43,228 nucleotides of DNA from contig JAFRDB010000053.1 in the NCBI GenBank assembly GCA_017404065.1, forward strand, positions 1 to 43,228. The letters run 5' to 3'. Below, one piece after another: positions 26,309-34,886 of the stretch. This DNA is from Clostridia bacterium (GTDB taxonomy: Bacteria; Bacillota; Clostridia; UBA1381). The translations under genes and the position numbers were made by a program. A model generated the notes under the pieces. The model was given only the letters and a program-made list of their open reading frames with translations. It had not been told where the DNA came from and did no database searches. Numbering within the stretch: the stretch's first letter is position 1; each line of letters starts with the position of its first letter.

Positions 26309-27688
26309 ATGGAAGAAATATACACCAAGAATTCGAAGATCTATGCAGGTCTGTACATATTCTTCATTTTTTGCGCTGCAATGGGTGACTACAAGCCTTT
26401 GAACGTAGCACTGGGAGGACTTCCGAAGGTGCTTTCGGCGGGAGGCTTCGGAGTGGCATTCATTTATGTGATGTGGTCGGGAAATTTTAAAAATGTAAAG
26501 GCGATATTTCACTTTTTCGTGATGTATCTGTCTATCATAGCCGGCATAATTCTCTGGTCGGTAGTGCTTTGGATACTTGATTTTCAGACCATCGGATACA
26601 TAATGAAGGGAACCTCGAAGATGTCGTTCCAGTTCCTTGACCTTCTTGTGGTTATCGGAGCGGGATATATGTTCGAGGAAAAGGCGGCAAAATATACTTT
26701 TATAGGTCTTGCGGCGGGAAACCTGCTCATTATCGCTTTAGGTGCGGTAACCACGGGCGTGGGCGGAGCGATCCACGATCTGATAGCCAACATTACATCC
26801 TTCGGCGCAAGCGATGTCATTGAAAATTCAAAGTTCATACGAGCGATCGAGATCCATGACATCACCTTTGTAATGGGCGTGTATGTAATATATTTCATTT
26901 TCTTTTGTTTTGGTGAAAAGCGCCGGTTCATTTATGCCGGATTGGCGCTGTTCCTGTTTATGGCGGGACTCAAGCGAATTGCGTTCATGGGTATGATCAT
27001 GGCAATGGTATTTGCGGCATTCACATCATGGCTTAATCCAAAGGCGAAGAGAAGGTGGCTTACCATCGTATCGATCCTTATAGTTGTATTTTGCTACTAC
27101 TATCTGAGCATAATACATTCGGGCGCGTTTACGGCGTTTCTCGAAGAGCATGAGATAGAGCTGATGGGCAGAGAGAAGATATACGATTTCATATCGAATT
27201 TCTACACGATCTCCCCGTCATACAGAGGCAGGGGATATGAGTTTTGTGTTGAGCTGTTAAGAAGCATGCACGGAACCAAGGATCAGGTGGTAGATATAAC
27301 CGCCGTGCATAACGATATACTGAAAATGTATGTGGAGCTGGGCTTCTGGGGCTTTTTGCTGTGGATAACGGGATATTATGTGTATCAGACGCACTGGTTC
27401 ATTACGCGCTGCGGAGAAAAAACGGCGGCGTGTTTTATGACGATCAACCTGTATATGCTGATCTCATACCTTACCGATAACACTATGTTTTATTATTGGT
27501 CGAGTATGGTGCTGAGGATAGTTCCGATGGCGTTCTTCTTTGATCCTGTGAAGGAAATGCCGCTAAAGATCAAGGATGAGGATGAGATGACAAAGTTTGA
27601 GCGGAAGCTTTACGCGAAGCGCGAGAAGGCAGCAGCACAGCAAAGAGAAGGATGGCTTAACGAGTATTCAGATTTTGGAGACGAGTAA
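26309..27688 (+). CDS. Wzy/O-antigen-polymerase-like membrane protein
   Basis: A 459-residue protein with about ten to twelve hydrophobic segments. A large loop containing DITAVHNDILKMYVELGFWG has the H-N-D pattern seen in Wzy_C/O-antigen ligase family proteins. It probably polymerises lipid-linked repeat units on the outer face of the membrane. The C-terminus is a charged cytoplasmic tail. I chose ATG 26309, nine nt after AAGGA, because the in-frame ATG at 26300 touches the ribosome binding site. Its stop overlaps the next ATG by one base. Confidence 0.85.
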   Translation: MEEIYTKNSKIYAGLYIFFIFCAAMGDYKPLNVALGGLPKVLSAGGFGVAFIYVMWSGNFKNVKAIFHFFVMYLSIIAGIILWSVVLWILDFQTIGYIMKGTSKMSFQFLDLLVVIGAGYMFEEKAAKYTFIGLAAGNLLIIALGAVTTGVGGAIHDLIANITSFGASDVIENSKFIRAIEIHDITFVMGVYVIYFIFFCFGEKRRFIYAGLALFLFMAGLKRIAFMGMIMAMVFAAFTSWLNPKAKRRWLTIVSILIVVFCYYYLSIIHSGAFTAFLEEHEIELMGREKIYDFISNFYTISPSYRGRGYEFCVELLRSMHGTKDQVVDITAVHNDILKMYVELGFWGFLLWITGYYVYQTHWFITRCGEKTAACFMTINLYMLISYLTDNTMFYYWSSMVLRIVPMAFFFDPVKEMPLKIKDEDEMTKFERKLYAKREKAAAQQREGWLNEYSDFGDE

Positions 27689-28794
27689 TGATTAGAGTAT
27701 TGCAATCTGTAAGCAACATGGATCGCGCCGGTATAGAGACCATGCTTATGAATTTCTACAGGAATATGGATCATGAGCAGGTGCAGTTCGATTTTCTGGC
27801 AAACAAGCCGAAGCCGGGTGATTACGATGAAGAAATAAAAAGCATGGGCGGAAGGATTTTTGTGTCGCCCGGATTTATGAACTACGGAAAATACATGAGA
27901 TATATGACGGAGCTGTTTAAAAATCATCCGGAATACAGAATGATCCATGCCCATAACGGCTCGCTTATGCTCTATGTGCTAAGAGCCGCGCAAAAGAACG
28001 GTATTCGGGTCCGTATTGCCCATGCTCACGCTACAGCCATACCGTTTGACTTTAAAAACGGCGTCAAAATGTGCATGAGACCGATAATAAAGTATGTAGC
28101 TACCGACTATTGGGGCTGTTCAAACGCGGCGGGAGAGTATTATTTTTCAAAGCGGCGCTGGGACAGGGGCAATCAGCTCATACATAATGCGATAGATGTT
28201 GACAAATTTACTTATAATGAAAAGGCGCGGCGGCGGATCCGCGAGCAATACGATCTTGGCGATAAGCTTGTTATCGGTCATGTCGGCAGACTGACATGGC
28301 AGAAAAATCAAAAAAAGCTGATGGATATATTTGCCGCGCTTCACAAGATAGAACCCAATTCACAGCTTGTTATGGTTGGCACGGGCGAGCTGGAGGCAAA
28401 GCTTAAAAAGCAGGTCAGTGAGCTGGGCATAACGGATGCGGTGACATTTACGGGAATGCAGACGAATGTTGATGAATGGTACAGTGTGTTTGACACATTT
28501 GTGCTCTCATCATGGTATGAGGGGCTCCCGGTCGTGGGGGTCGAAGCGCAGGCGGCAGATCTGCCGTGTGTATTTACAGATACCATCACTCCGGAGGTAA
28601 AGGTCACGGATCGCGTGAGCTTTATGGGGCTTAACGATGATGCCGAAAGCTGGGCGAGGGAGATATTAAAGTTCGGAAAACGCGACAGAGAGAGCAGATT
28701 CGGCGATCTCAAAAACGCGGGATATGATATAAAAACAGAAGCAAAGCGGATGCAGAGTCTGTATCTGGAGCTTTACAAAAGAACAAACGGATAA
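27688..28794 (+). CDS. Glycosyltransferase family 4 (EpsF-like)
   Basis: A 368-residue GT-B enzyme. N-terminal: VSNMDRAGIETMLMNFYRNM, the opening of EpsF/capsular GT4 enzymes. C-terminal: VIGHVGRLTWQKNQKKLMDI, VGTGELEAKL and LSSWYEGLPVVGVEAQA, with the E-x7-E donor-binding pair. It transfers a sugar to the lipid-linked oligosaccharide in the cytoplasm; the sugar is unknown. It overlaps the polymerase gene by one base and precedes the pyruvyl transferase gene by 32 nt. Confidence 0.92.
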   Translation: MIRVLQSVSNMDRAGIETMLMNFYRNMDHEQVQFDFLANKPKPGDYDEEIKSMGGRIFVSPGFMNYGKYMRYMTELFKNHPEYRMIHAHNGSLMLYVLRAAQKNGIRVRIAHAHATAIPFDFKNGVKMCMRPIIKYVATDYWGCSNAAGEYYFSKRRWDRGNQLIHNAIDVDKFTYNEKARRRIREQYDLGDKLVIGHVGRLTWQKNQKKLMDIFAALHKIEPNSQLVMVGTGELEAKLKKQVSELGITDAVTFTGMQTNVDEWYSVFDTFVLSSWYEGLPVVGVEAQAADLPCVFTDTITPEVKVTDRVSFMGLNDDAESWAREILKFGKRDRESRFGDLKNAGYDIKTEAKRMQSLYLELYKRTNG

Positions 28795-28826
28795 ACTGTT
28801 CTTTAAGCAGGGCAGGAGGTGGTTTT

Positions 28827-29951
28827 ATGAAAATAGGAATTATAACACATCATTGTATCAATAACTACGGGGCGTTTCTGCAAGGCTGGGCGCTTCAGGA
28901 GAAGCTTAAAGCGCTTTTCCCGAACGATGAAGTGTATATGATAAATTACATAATACCAAAGCAGAACATAATAAATATTGGCGGCTTTTTCCGGTTCTAT
29001 CCGGGCAGTGAGACCCCTGTATCCTGGCTTAATAAGATCACGCAGCCCGCTGTATTTTCAAAAACGCGCAAAAAGTATTATAATATGACAAAAGCGGTCT
29101 ATAACGCGGAGCAGATCAATGCGCTGGGCATGGATTGTGTCGTTATAGGCAGTGATGAGGTCTGGAATTATCTCGACCCGAAAAGCTATTCGCTTATAAA
29201 GTTCAGCGCGGGTCTTAACGCAAAGAGGATCATTTCGTACGCGCCGAGCGTAGGAAAGTCAACCGGCGTTCCGATCCCCGACGAGGTAAAGGAAGCGATG
29301 CGCGGCTTTACCGCTGTCTCGGCAAGGGATGTCTCATCGCAGGATATGTGCGAGCGCGCGATAGGCGTAAAGCCTGTGCTTGTGTGCGATCCGACCTTCC
29401 TGACGCCGACACCGAGAGTCGATAATGAAAAGATAAGAAGGCTCACAAAGAAGCCCTACATATTATTTTATTATTGTAACGGTATACCGCAGGAGCTGAA
29501 GGAAAAGATCATATTCGATGCAAAGAGAAAAGGCTATGCGGTGATAGGCGCAGGCGAATACGATAAGCTGTATTCGGATATGTCGATAAGGCTCACGTCC
29601 TTTGAATGGGCAGAGCTTTATAGACGCGCTGAATATGTATATACAGGCACCTTCCACGGCGCTGTGTTCTCGATCCTGAACCGGAAGAGCTTCCGAGTAT
29701 ACGCATCGATCGAAAGCAGAGTGAAGAAAATATCGGCGTTGCTCGACCAGTTTGGGATCGGAAACAGAGATATTATCCGTGACGGTGTCGTGCAGGAGTC
29801 TGACTCGATCGATTATGACAGAGTGTATCAGAGGATCGACAAGCTTCGCGCAGACAGTGAAGAATATTTACTACGCGCCGTAAGCGGCAGAGCGGTAGAG
29901 GGAGAGAAGGTACATGATACAAAGCAAATCAGATCTGAAGTACTATCTTGA
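28827..29951 (+). CDS. Polysaccharide pyruvyl transferase family protein
   Basis: A 374-residue GT-B-like protein of the CsaB/WcaK family that adds ketal pyruvate to sugars. MKIGIITHHCINNYGAFLQG at the start, VVIGSDEVWN (about residues 111-120) and YTGTFHGAVFSILNRK (the conserved H region near 272) mark the family. It would give the polymer a negative charge; the acceptor is not readable. AGGAGG precedes the ATG. The 3' end overlaps the next gene by 38 nt. It is often paired with FrhB-type proteins such as the one at 21493. Confidence 0.9.
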   Translation: MKIGIITHHCINNYGAFLQGWALQEKLKALFPNDEVYMINYIIPKQNIINIGGFFRFYPGSETPVSWLNKITQPAVFSKTRKKYYNMTKAVYNAEQINALGMDCVVIGSDEVWNYLDPKSYSLIKFSAGLNAKRIISYAPSVGKSTGVPIPDEVKEAMRGFTAVSARDVSSQDMCERAIGVKPVLVCDPTFLTPTPRVDNEKIRRLTKKPYILFYYCNGIPQELKEKIIFDAKRKGYAVIGAGEYDKLYSDMSIRLTSFEWAELYRRAEYVYTGTFHGAVFSILNRKSFRVYASIESRVKKISALLDQFGIGNRDIIRDGVVQESDSIDYDRVYQRIDKLRADSEEYLLRAVSGRAVEGEKVHDTKQIRSEVLS

Positions 29952-30492
29952 ACAGGACAGAATAGCGCTATATAAAAAAACCAAAAGACCGAGGATCGCT
30001 GGAGATGAGATCTGGCAGTATGAGATACTGTTGAGAAAGACGGAATATATTCTGAATTGCAAAAAGGGCATATTTGGCAGGCTCATAGGAGTCTGGTATC
30101 ATTATCGGCTGCGTAAGCTCGGAAGGAGGCTCTGCGGATTTCACATTCCGCCCAACGCCTTTCGCGAGGGGCTTTCTATAGCGCATTGGGGACCGATAGT
30201 AGTTCATCCATCCGCGAGAATAGGTAAAAACTGCCGTATCCAGCAGTGCGTTACGATAGGTGCCACGAACGGCGGGACACAGGCAGCGGTGATAGGTGAT
30301 AATGTGTTCATAGGTCCATGCGCGTCGATCATCGGCGAGGTAACGATAGCTGATGATATCGCGATAGGCGCGGGCAGTGTTGTAACAAAAAGCTTTACTG
30401 AAAGCGGTGTTACGATCGCCGGTGTACCTGCAAAAAAAATAAGCGACAACAACTCGCATTCAAATCTTGCGCCGGGTCTGAACTTAGGATGA
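29914..30492 (+). CDS. Serine O-acetyltransferase-like hexapeptide acyltransferase
   Basis: A 192-residue protein with a helical N-terminal half and a left-handed beta-helix (about residues 90-180: GPIVVHPSARIGKNCRIQQ, TIGATNGG, GDNVFIGPCASIIGEV, AIGAGSVVTKSF). It matches the CysE-like branch that is common in polysaccharide clusters, where it is thought to O-acetylate a sugar rather than make O-acetylserine. Translation begins inside the previous gene (38-nt overlap), behind GGAGAGAAGG. Its exact substrate is not determinable. Confidence 0.88.
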   Translation: MIQSKSDLKYYLEQDRIALYKKTKRPRIAGDEIWQYEILLRKTEYILNCKKGIFGRLIGVWYHYRLRKLGRRLCGFHIPPNAFREGLSIAHWGPIVVHPSARIGKNCRIQQCVTIGATNGGTQAAVIGDNVFIGPCASIIGEVTIADDIAIGAGSVVTKSFTESGVTIAGVPAKKISDNNSHSNLAPGLNLG

Positions 30493-30505
30493 AAGGTAAG
30501 TTGTA

Positions 30506-31555
30506 ATGGAAAATGATAATCTGAACAGGGCGTTGGAAGCCCAGGAGAAAACCGAAGATGAGCTTGTGATCGAGGTCATGCGCGGAGATAATGAGAAGCC
30601 TGCCGATGACTCCTCGTACGATCATAATCCAACGCAGAGGGTAAAGACGATAATTGAAAACATAACAAGCGAAAGCGTCTTTAAAAGGCTGATAAGAGTA
30701 TACAGACAACATTTTAAGGGCAGGTTCCTTAGGATACTGGGCGCGCTCGTGGTCGTTTCCATGGTCGCTGTGATCGTGTTTAACATTATTGTGAACAGGA
30801 ATTTTACGGTATCCTTTTATCAGCTCCGTTCCGACAAGGTTTCGGATAACATCAGAATAATCGTGCTTGCGGATCTTCACAACAGGGAATACGGCAAGAA
30901 AAACAGCAAGCTGATAGATAAGATAGAAGCGCTGCATCCGGATCTTATTGTTTATGCCGGAGACATGATGAACTATAAAAACAGAGACTATTCCGTACTG
31001 TTTGATCTTTCCGACAAGCTTTCGGTGATAGCGCCTATCTATGCCTGCTACGGTAACCATGAGATAGATCAGTGGCTTTTCAGAGATAAGACATTCACAA
31101 GCCAGCTTGAAGAGCATAATGTAACGCTTCTGAGCAATGAGGCAATGGAGGTTACGGTTGGCAGAACCACTATGCAACTCATAGCGATTTCTGACGGAGT
31201 TGAGCAGTTTGATGTTCCGACAAATAATGCGAAGAGATTCCTTGAGACGCTTGAGCCAACCAATGAGTGCCGGATATGTCTTGTACACTTTCCGGAGATG
31301 TTCCTTGAGAAGCTGCAGAACAGAGGTATAGATATCGCGTTTTGCGGTCACGCGCACGGGGGACTGATAAGACTTCCTAAGATCGGAGGCTTGTACAGCC
31401 CGGGCGAGGGGCTATTCCCGACGCTTACGGCAGGTGTAAATGAAATGGAGGACGGCACACAGGTCATAATAAGCAGAGGGCTTGGCACATCAGGCATCCT
31501 GCCGCGCATCAACAATCAGCCGGAGCTTGTTGTTGCGGATATATGCTGGTATTGA
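30506..31555 (+). CDS. Membrane-anchored metallophosphoesterase
   Basis: A 349-residue protein. An acidic cytoplasmic N-terminus of ~70 residues is followed by a transmembrane helix at about 73-95 and a calcineurin-type phosphoesterase domain outside. The metal-binding motifs are all present: VLADLHNREY (D-x-H), YAGDMMN (GD), YGNHEID (GNHE), LVHFPE and CGHAHGG (GHxH). The layout is like YkuE-type enzymes. In this operon it could act on polyprenyl-linked or phosphodiester-bearing glycan intermediates; that is inference. A weak AAAGG precedes the ATG. Confidence 0.88.
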   Translation: MENDNLNRALEAQEKTEDELVIEVMRGDNEKPADDSSYDHNPTQRVKTIIENITSESVFKRLIRVYRQHFKGRFLRILGALVVVSMVAVIVFNIIVNRNFTVSFYQLRSDKVSDNIRIIVLADLHNREYGKKNSKLIDKIEALHPDLIVYAGDMMNYKNRDYSVLFDLSDKLSVIAPIYACYGNHEIDQWLFRDKTFTSQLEEHNVTLLSNEAMEVTVGRTTMQLIAISDGVEQFDVPTNNAKRFLETLEPTNECRICLVHFPEMFLEKLQNRGIDIAFCGHAHGGLIRLPKIGGLYSPGEGLFPTLTAGVNEMEDGTQVIISRGLGTSGILPRINNQPELVVADICWY

Positions 31556-31591
31556 TCGAATGGTCATAAAGATGAAAGGTGGAAATGACGA

Positions 31592-33016
31592 ATGGAATTC
31601 CAGATAGGGAAAAAATTTCGTTTTACCCGTTTAAATAAACTTATAGAATTTCTTGCGAAGCAGCTGAAGAAATTATTCAGCCCGATAGCAAACCTGTTAG
31701 ACGAAATAGATAATAATTATAACGAACAATCTGTGATCAAAAAGACGTTGATCGGATTATTTCAGTTAAGAGTAGCTATTGGATTGTCAGCGATTGTAAT
31801 AGTAGTGATCAGCGCCTGCGTTTTCGCGGCGCATAACGAGGGAGAATCGTTCGCTGTAATGAGTCTTAACTACGAGGAGAGCGCAAAGGGACTCAATCCA
31901 AACTCAACGAGGTTCAACGTTTACGAGCTGAAATCGCCTGCGGTGGTTGAGGATATGCTCTATTACTGCGGTGTAGATCCGGATAGTGTGGACATGGATA
32001 AGCTCATTGACTCGATAACGATAAAGCCTACCAATTCAAAGGGCTTCTCATCGGATGATTATTATATTGCTACTTCATACAGAATAGCAATGAAAAAGGT
32101 CGAAAATATAAAGGATGTCAGTACGCGAGATCTGCTTGTGTATTTATGCAGAGCCTATAAGGATGTTTTCTATGATCACTATGCGGAAAACAGGGCTGTG
32201 CTTGACTTTGACGTTGAGGAATTCGATGATCTGGAGTTCCTTTTAGTCGCGGATCTGCTGAAGCTGAAGGCGGAGCAGCAGAGCAAATATCTGAACACGC
32301 GTGTAAAACAGAGCAAAACCTTCACGGACGGAACATCGGATGAAACGTTTAAATCGCTTTCCGAGAAGGTCGATGATTTTAAGAATTATGATATAGAGGG
32401 ATATCGTTCATTCGTTTTGCAGACCGGTATCGCGCATGATAAGGCTCATTTTCAAAGAGTGCTTGATTATGTAAACCTTGTTGAAGGGATTAAGTATAAT
32501 AAGGACATAGCGGCGTATGGTGTCAGATATGACGGAATAGAAATATTTAACGAGGCTATGATAAGCATCGTCATGATCCCGACGGTCGATAGGGAAAAGA
32601 ACAACTACTATATGTCAAAAACCAAGACAGCCATGGACTATATGGCAAATCAGGCGGATAATTATCTTGAGACCGCTCAGGAAACGGCTAAGAAGATCCT
32701 GACAAACGAGGACATAATCGCTAAGATGCAGGAGGGAGAAAACAGAGAATCAGACGTCAAAAAGGCATATAACATGATAAAAGATATGCAGATCAAGTTC
32801 AATAAGCTCGGACGGCAGATAGAATCGATAGATAAGGCATACATAAAGTATAAGACAAAGGATTATATAACGTTCCAGATAAGCGGTTCGTCATTTATGC
32901 AAAAAATAAAACCAAATCGGCTGTTTTTGATAGTGGTTATGTTTCTTGCATGCTGCTTTGGCGCAACGTGGGTCAGGTTCAGATATTTCAGTGAGGTAAG
33001 AGGTATTAAGCGATGA
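31592..33016 (+). CDS. Two-TM membrane protein, Wzz/copolymerase-like topology
   Basis: A 474-residue protein I cannot assign by motif. It has a cytoplasmic N-terminus of ~58 residues, a transmembrane helix at ~60-80, a long extracytoplasmic region rich in helices and charged residues (81-440), and a second helix at ~443-462. One TM near each end around a long outer domain is the layout of polysaccharide copolymerases that set chain length. Its stop overlaps the start of the next gene by four bases (ATGA), and that gene has the same layout, so the two probably form a complex. Confidence 0.6.
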   Translation: MEFQIGKKFRFTRLNKLIEFLAKQLKKLFSPIANLLDEIDNNYNEQSVIKKTLIGLFQLRVAIGLSAIVIVVISACVFAAHNEGESFAVMSLNYEESAKGLNPNSTRFNVYELKSPAVVEDMLYYCGVDPDSVDMDKLIDSITIKPTNSKGFSSDDYYIATSYRIAMKKVENIKDVSTRDLLVYLCRAYKDVFYDHYAENRAVLDFDVEEFDDLEFLLVADLLKLKAEQQSKYLNTRVKQSKTFTDGTSDETFKSLSEKVDDFKNYDIEGYRSFVLQTGIAHDKAHFQRVLDYVNLVEGIKYNKDIAAYGVRYDGIEIFNEAMISIVMIPTVDREKNNYYMSKTKTAMDYMANQADNYLETAQETAKKILTNEDIIAKMQEGENRESDVKKAYNMIKDMQIKFNKLGRQIESIDKAYIKYKTKDYITFQISGSSFMQKIKPNRLFLIVVMFLACCFGATWVRFRYFSEVRGIKR

Positions 33017-34797
33017 GAGAATTTCAGATACTACGCTATCTTGCCAAAGGAAAGCTGCTTATATTCCTCATAGCGCTTATAGGCGCACTTGGAGTTTATT
33101 ACTATGCAAGCTCTAACCAGTCTTATACGGCAATGACAGCGATACGCTATGCAAATGACGCTATTGATCAGGGTATGGCGCCGAACGGATCAGCTCTTGA
33201 TGTGACGGAGATCTATTCATCGACCGTTATATCCGGAGCAATCAATGATCTTGGTCTTGACTGTACAGTTGACGAGATACGTTCCAAATTTGCGGTGGTG
33301 CCGATAATCTCCGAGGAGGAGGAGACAAAGAAGGCTACGGCATTGGATAAGGGTGAGGAATACAGCTATTTCCCGACAGATTACCTCATAACATACGAGG
33401 TGGGCAGTGATAAGTCAATGAACTATGCCAGGTCGGTGCTTGACGCGGTTTTAAAGAATTATTACAGATTTTACAGTGAAAGATATGTTGATCAGCTTAT
33501 TCTACCGAACAATGCGGCAAATATCAAATCGAATGATTACGATTATATAGAAAGTGCCGATGTTATTCAGGATTCGGTAACGGAGATTGATGATTATCTT
33601 ATGCAAAAGAAAAGCATGTATCCCGATTTCAGAGCATCGGCGACGGGATATACGTTCACTGACCTTGAGCAGATATATAATTTTATAAACAACAATGATG
33701 TGCCGGGGTTATACGCGACTATCCTGGAGGGTAAATACACAAAGGATAACGATGTTCTGCTGAAAAAAGAGCAGGAAAGAATTGACCAAATAAACATCAA
33801 TATAGACAACAATACGGCAAAGTCGCGCAGGCTCAAAGCTCTTATCGATAACTACAGTGAAAAGGGAATAAACAGCACGCTCAAGGCAAATCAGGATGAC
33901 TCAAATGAGAGCGACGGCTCTATGGTAATACCGGATGTCGATGAACGGCATATAGAGGAATCCATAGATGTTACCACGACCTATGATGACCTTATTCAGG
34001 AATATGTATTGATAAATCAATCGATCAGGATAGATGAGATAGACAGAGGCCACGCTGAGTATATCAGGTCGGTATTTGTTGATAATCCACAAAACGAGGT
34101 GCGCAGCGATAAGGTTGAGGAGGATATTGTAGAGCTCGTTCATGATCTTAACGAGAAATATATGCTCGTAAGAGATACGGCAACGGAGCTTAATGAATAC
34201 ATAGGCGCACAGTATCTGAAGATACTTAATTCTATTGTCACAACGCAGAAGGTCAACATCAAAATATATATCGTTTTATCGCTGGTGCTGTTCCTGTTCA
34301 TCGGATGCGCCGGAGCGGTAGTTGTCGGCAGAATATCTGACTTTGTACAGTACATTCTTTACACGGATAAGAAGACAAAGCTGCCGAACCGCCAGATGTG
34401 CGATATGTATATAGATTCGCTTGCTGAGGCGGTACTTGAAGAGGATTGCACCGTTATCGTAGTCAAGCTGAAGACGCTCTATGAGATGAATGAAAAGGTA
34501 GGTCATTCTGCCGGTGATATGCTCCTGAATGACTTTGGACGCATAATCAAATTTGCGTCGAAGCATTACGGATTTGTCGGCTATAACGGCGTTGGTCAGT
34601 TTATATGTATCTTTGAGCAGTGTCCGGTATCAAAGGCAGAGCTGTTTATAGAGCAGCTTGGCAAGAACATTAAGGAATATAACGAAAAGCACGTTGAAGT
34701 ACACATCACCTGCTCCGTTGCGTTTGCCAACTCAACAGAGGATAAGGTGTATGATATGAGAGCGCTTATAAGACGTGCGTTCAGAAGAATGAAATAA
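33013..34797 (+). CDS. Copolymerase-like membrane protein fused to a degenerate GGDEF domain
   Basis: A 594-residue protein: TM helix at ~14-31, a long outer region with coiled-coil-like segments (to ~415), TM helix at ~418-439, then a cytoplasmic GGDEF-fold domain (449-594). The GGDEF assignment rests on KTKLPNRQMCDMYID and KVGHSAGDMLLNDF. The signature loop reads GVGQF (526-530) instead of GGDEF, and the first metal-binding Asp is replaced (VVKLKT), so cyclase activity is unlikely. No RxxD I-site precedes the loop. It may be a nucleotide sensor or scaffold linking polymer export to signalling. Last gene of the operon. Confidence 0.72.
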   Translation: MREFQILRYLAKGKLLIFLIALIGALGVYYYASSNQSYTAMTAIRYANDAIDQGMAPNGSALDVTEIYSSTVISGAINDLGLDCTVDEIRSKFAVVPIISEEEETKKATALDKGEEYSYFPTDYLITYEVGSDKSMNYARSVLDAVLKNYYRFYSERYVDQLILPNNAANIKSNDYDYIESADVIQDSVTEIDDYLMQKKSMYPDFRASATGYTFTDLEQIYNFINNNDVPGLYATILEGKYTKDNDVLLKKEQERIDQININIDNNTAKSRRLKALIDNYSEKGINSTLKANQDDSNESDGSMVIPDVDERHIEESIDVTTTYDDLIQEYVLINQSIRIDEIDRGHAEYIRSVFVDNPQNEVRSDKVEEDIVELVHDLNEKYMLVRDTATELNEYIGAQYLKILNSIVTTQKVNIKIYIVLSLVLFLFIGCAGAVVVGRISDFVQYILYTDKKTKLPNRQMCDMYIDSLAEAVLEEDCTVIVVKLKTLYEMNEKVGHSAGDMLLNDFGRIIKFASKHYGFVGYNGVGQFICIFEQCPVSKAELFIEQLGKNIKEYNEKHVEVHITCSVAFANSTEDKVYDMRALIRRAFRRMK

Positions 34798-34803
34798 CAG
34801 TAA

Positions 34804-34851
34804 GAATGCAGAGACCGCAAAAGTCAGATGGTTTTTGCGGTTCCCGCATTC
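34804..34851 (+). other. Hairpin after the polysaccharide operon (possible terminator)
   Basis: GAATGC/GCATTC and CCGCAAAA/TTTTGCGG form a two-part stem with an internal loop. No run of T follows (TCCTATAAA), so termination would be weak and some read-through into the AAA gene is possible. Confidence 0.45.
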
Positions 34852-34886
34852 TCCTATAAAGCGCCATTGAAGGAGATGTGAGATCA

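Noticed and set aside
30410..31357. 315-codon open frame on the - strand opposite the metallophosphoesterase gene
   Set aside because: It is the shadow of a strongly supported + strand gene; the protein has no coherent motif and there is no ribosome binding site.
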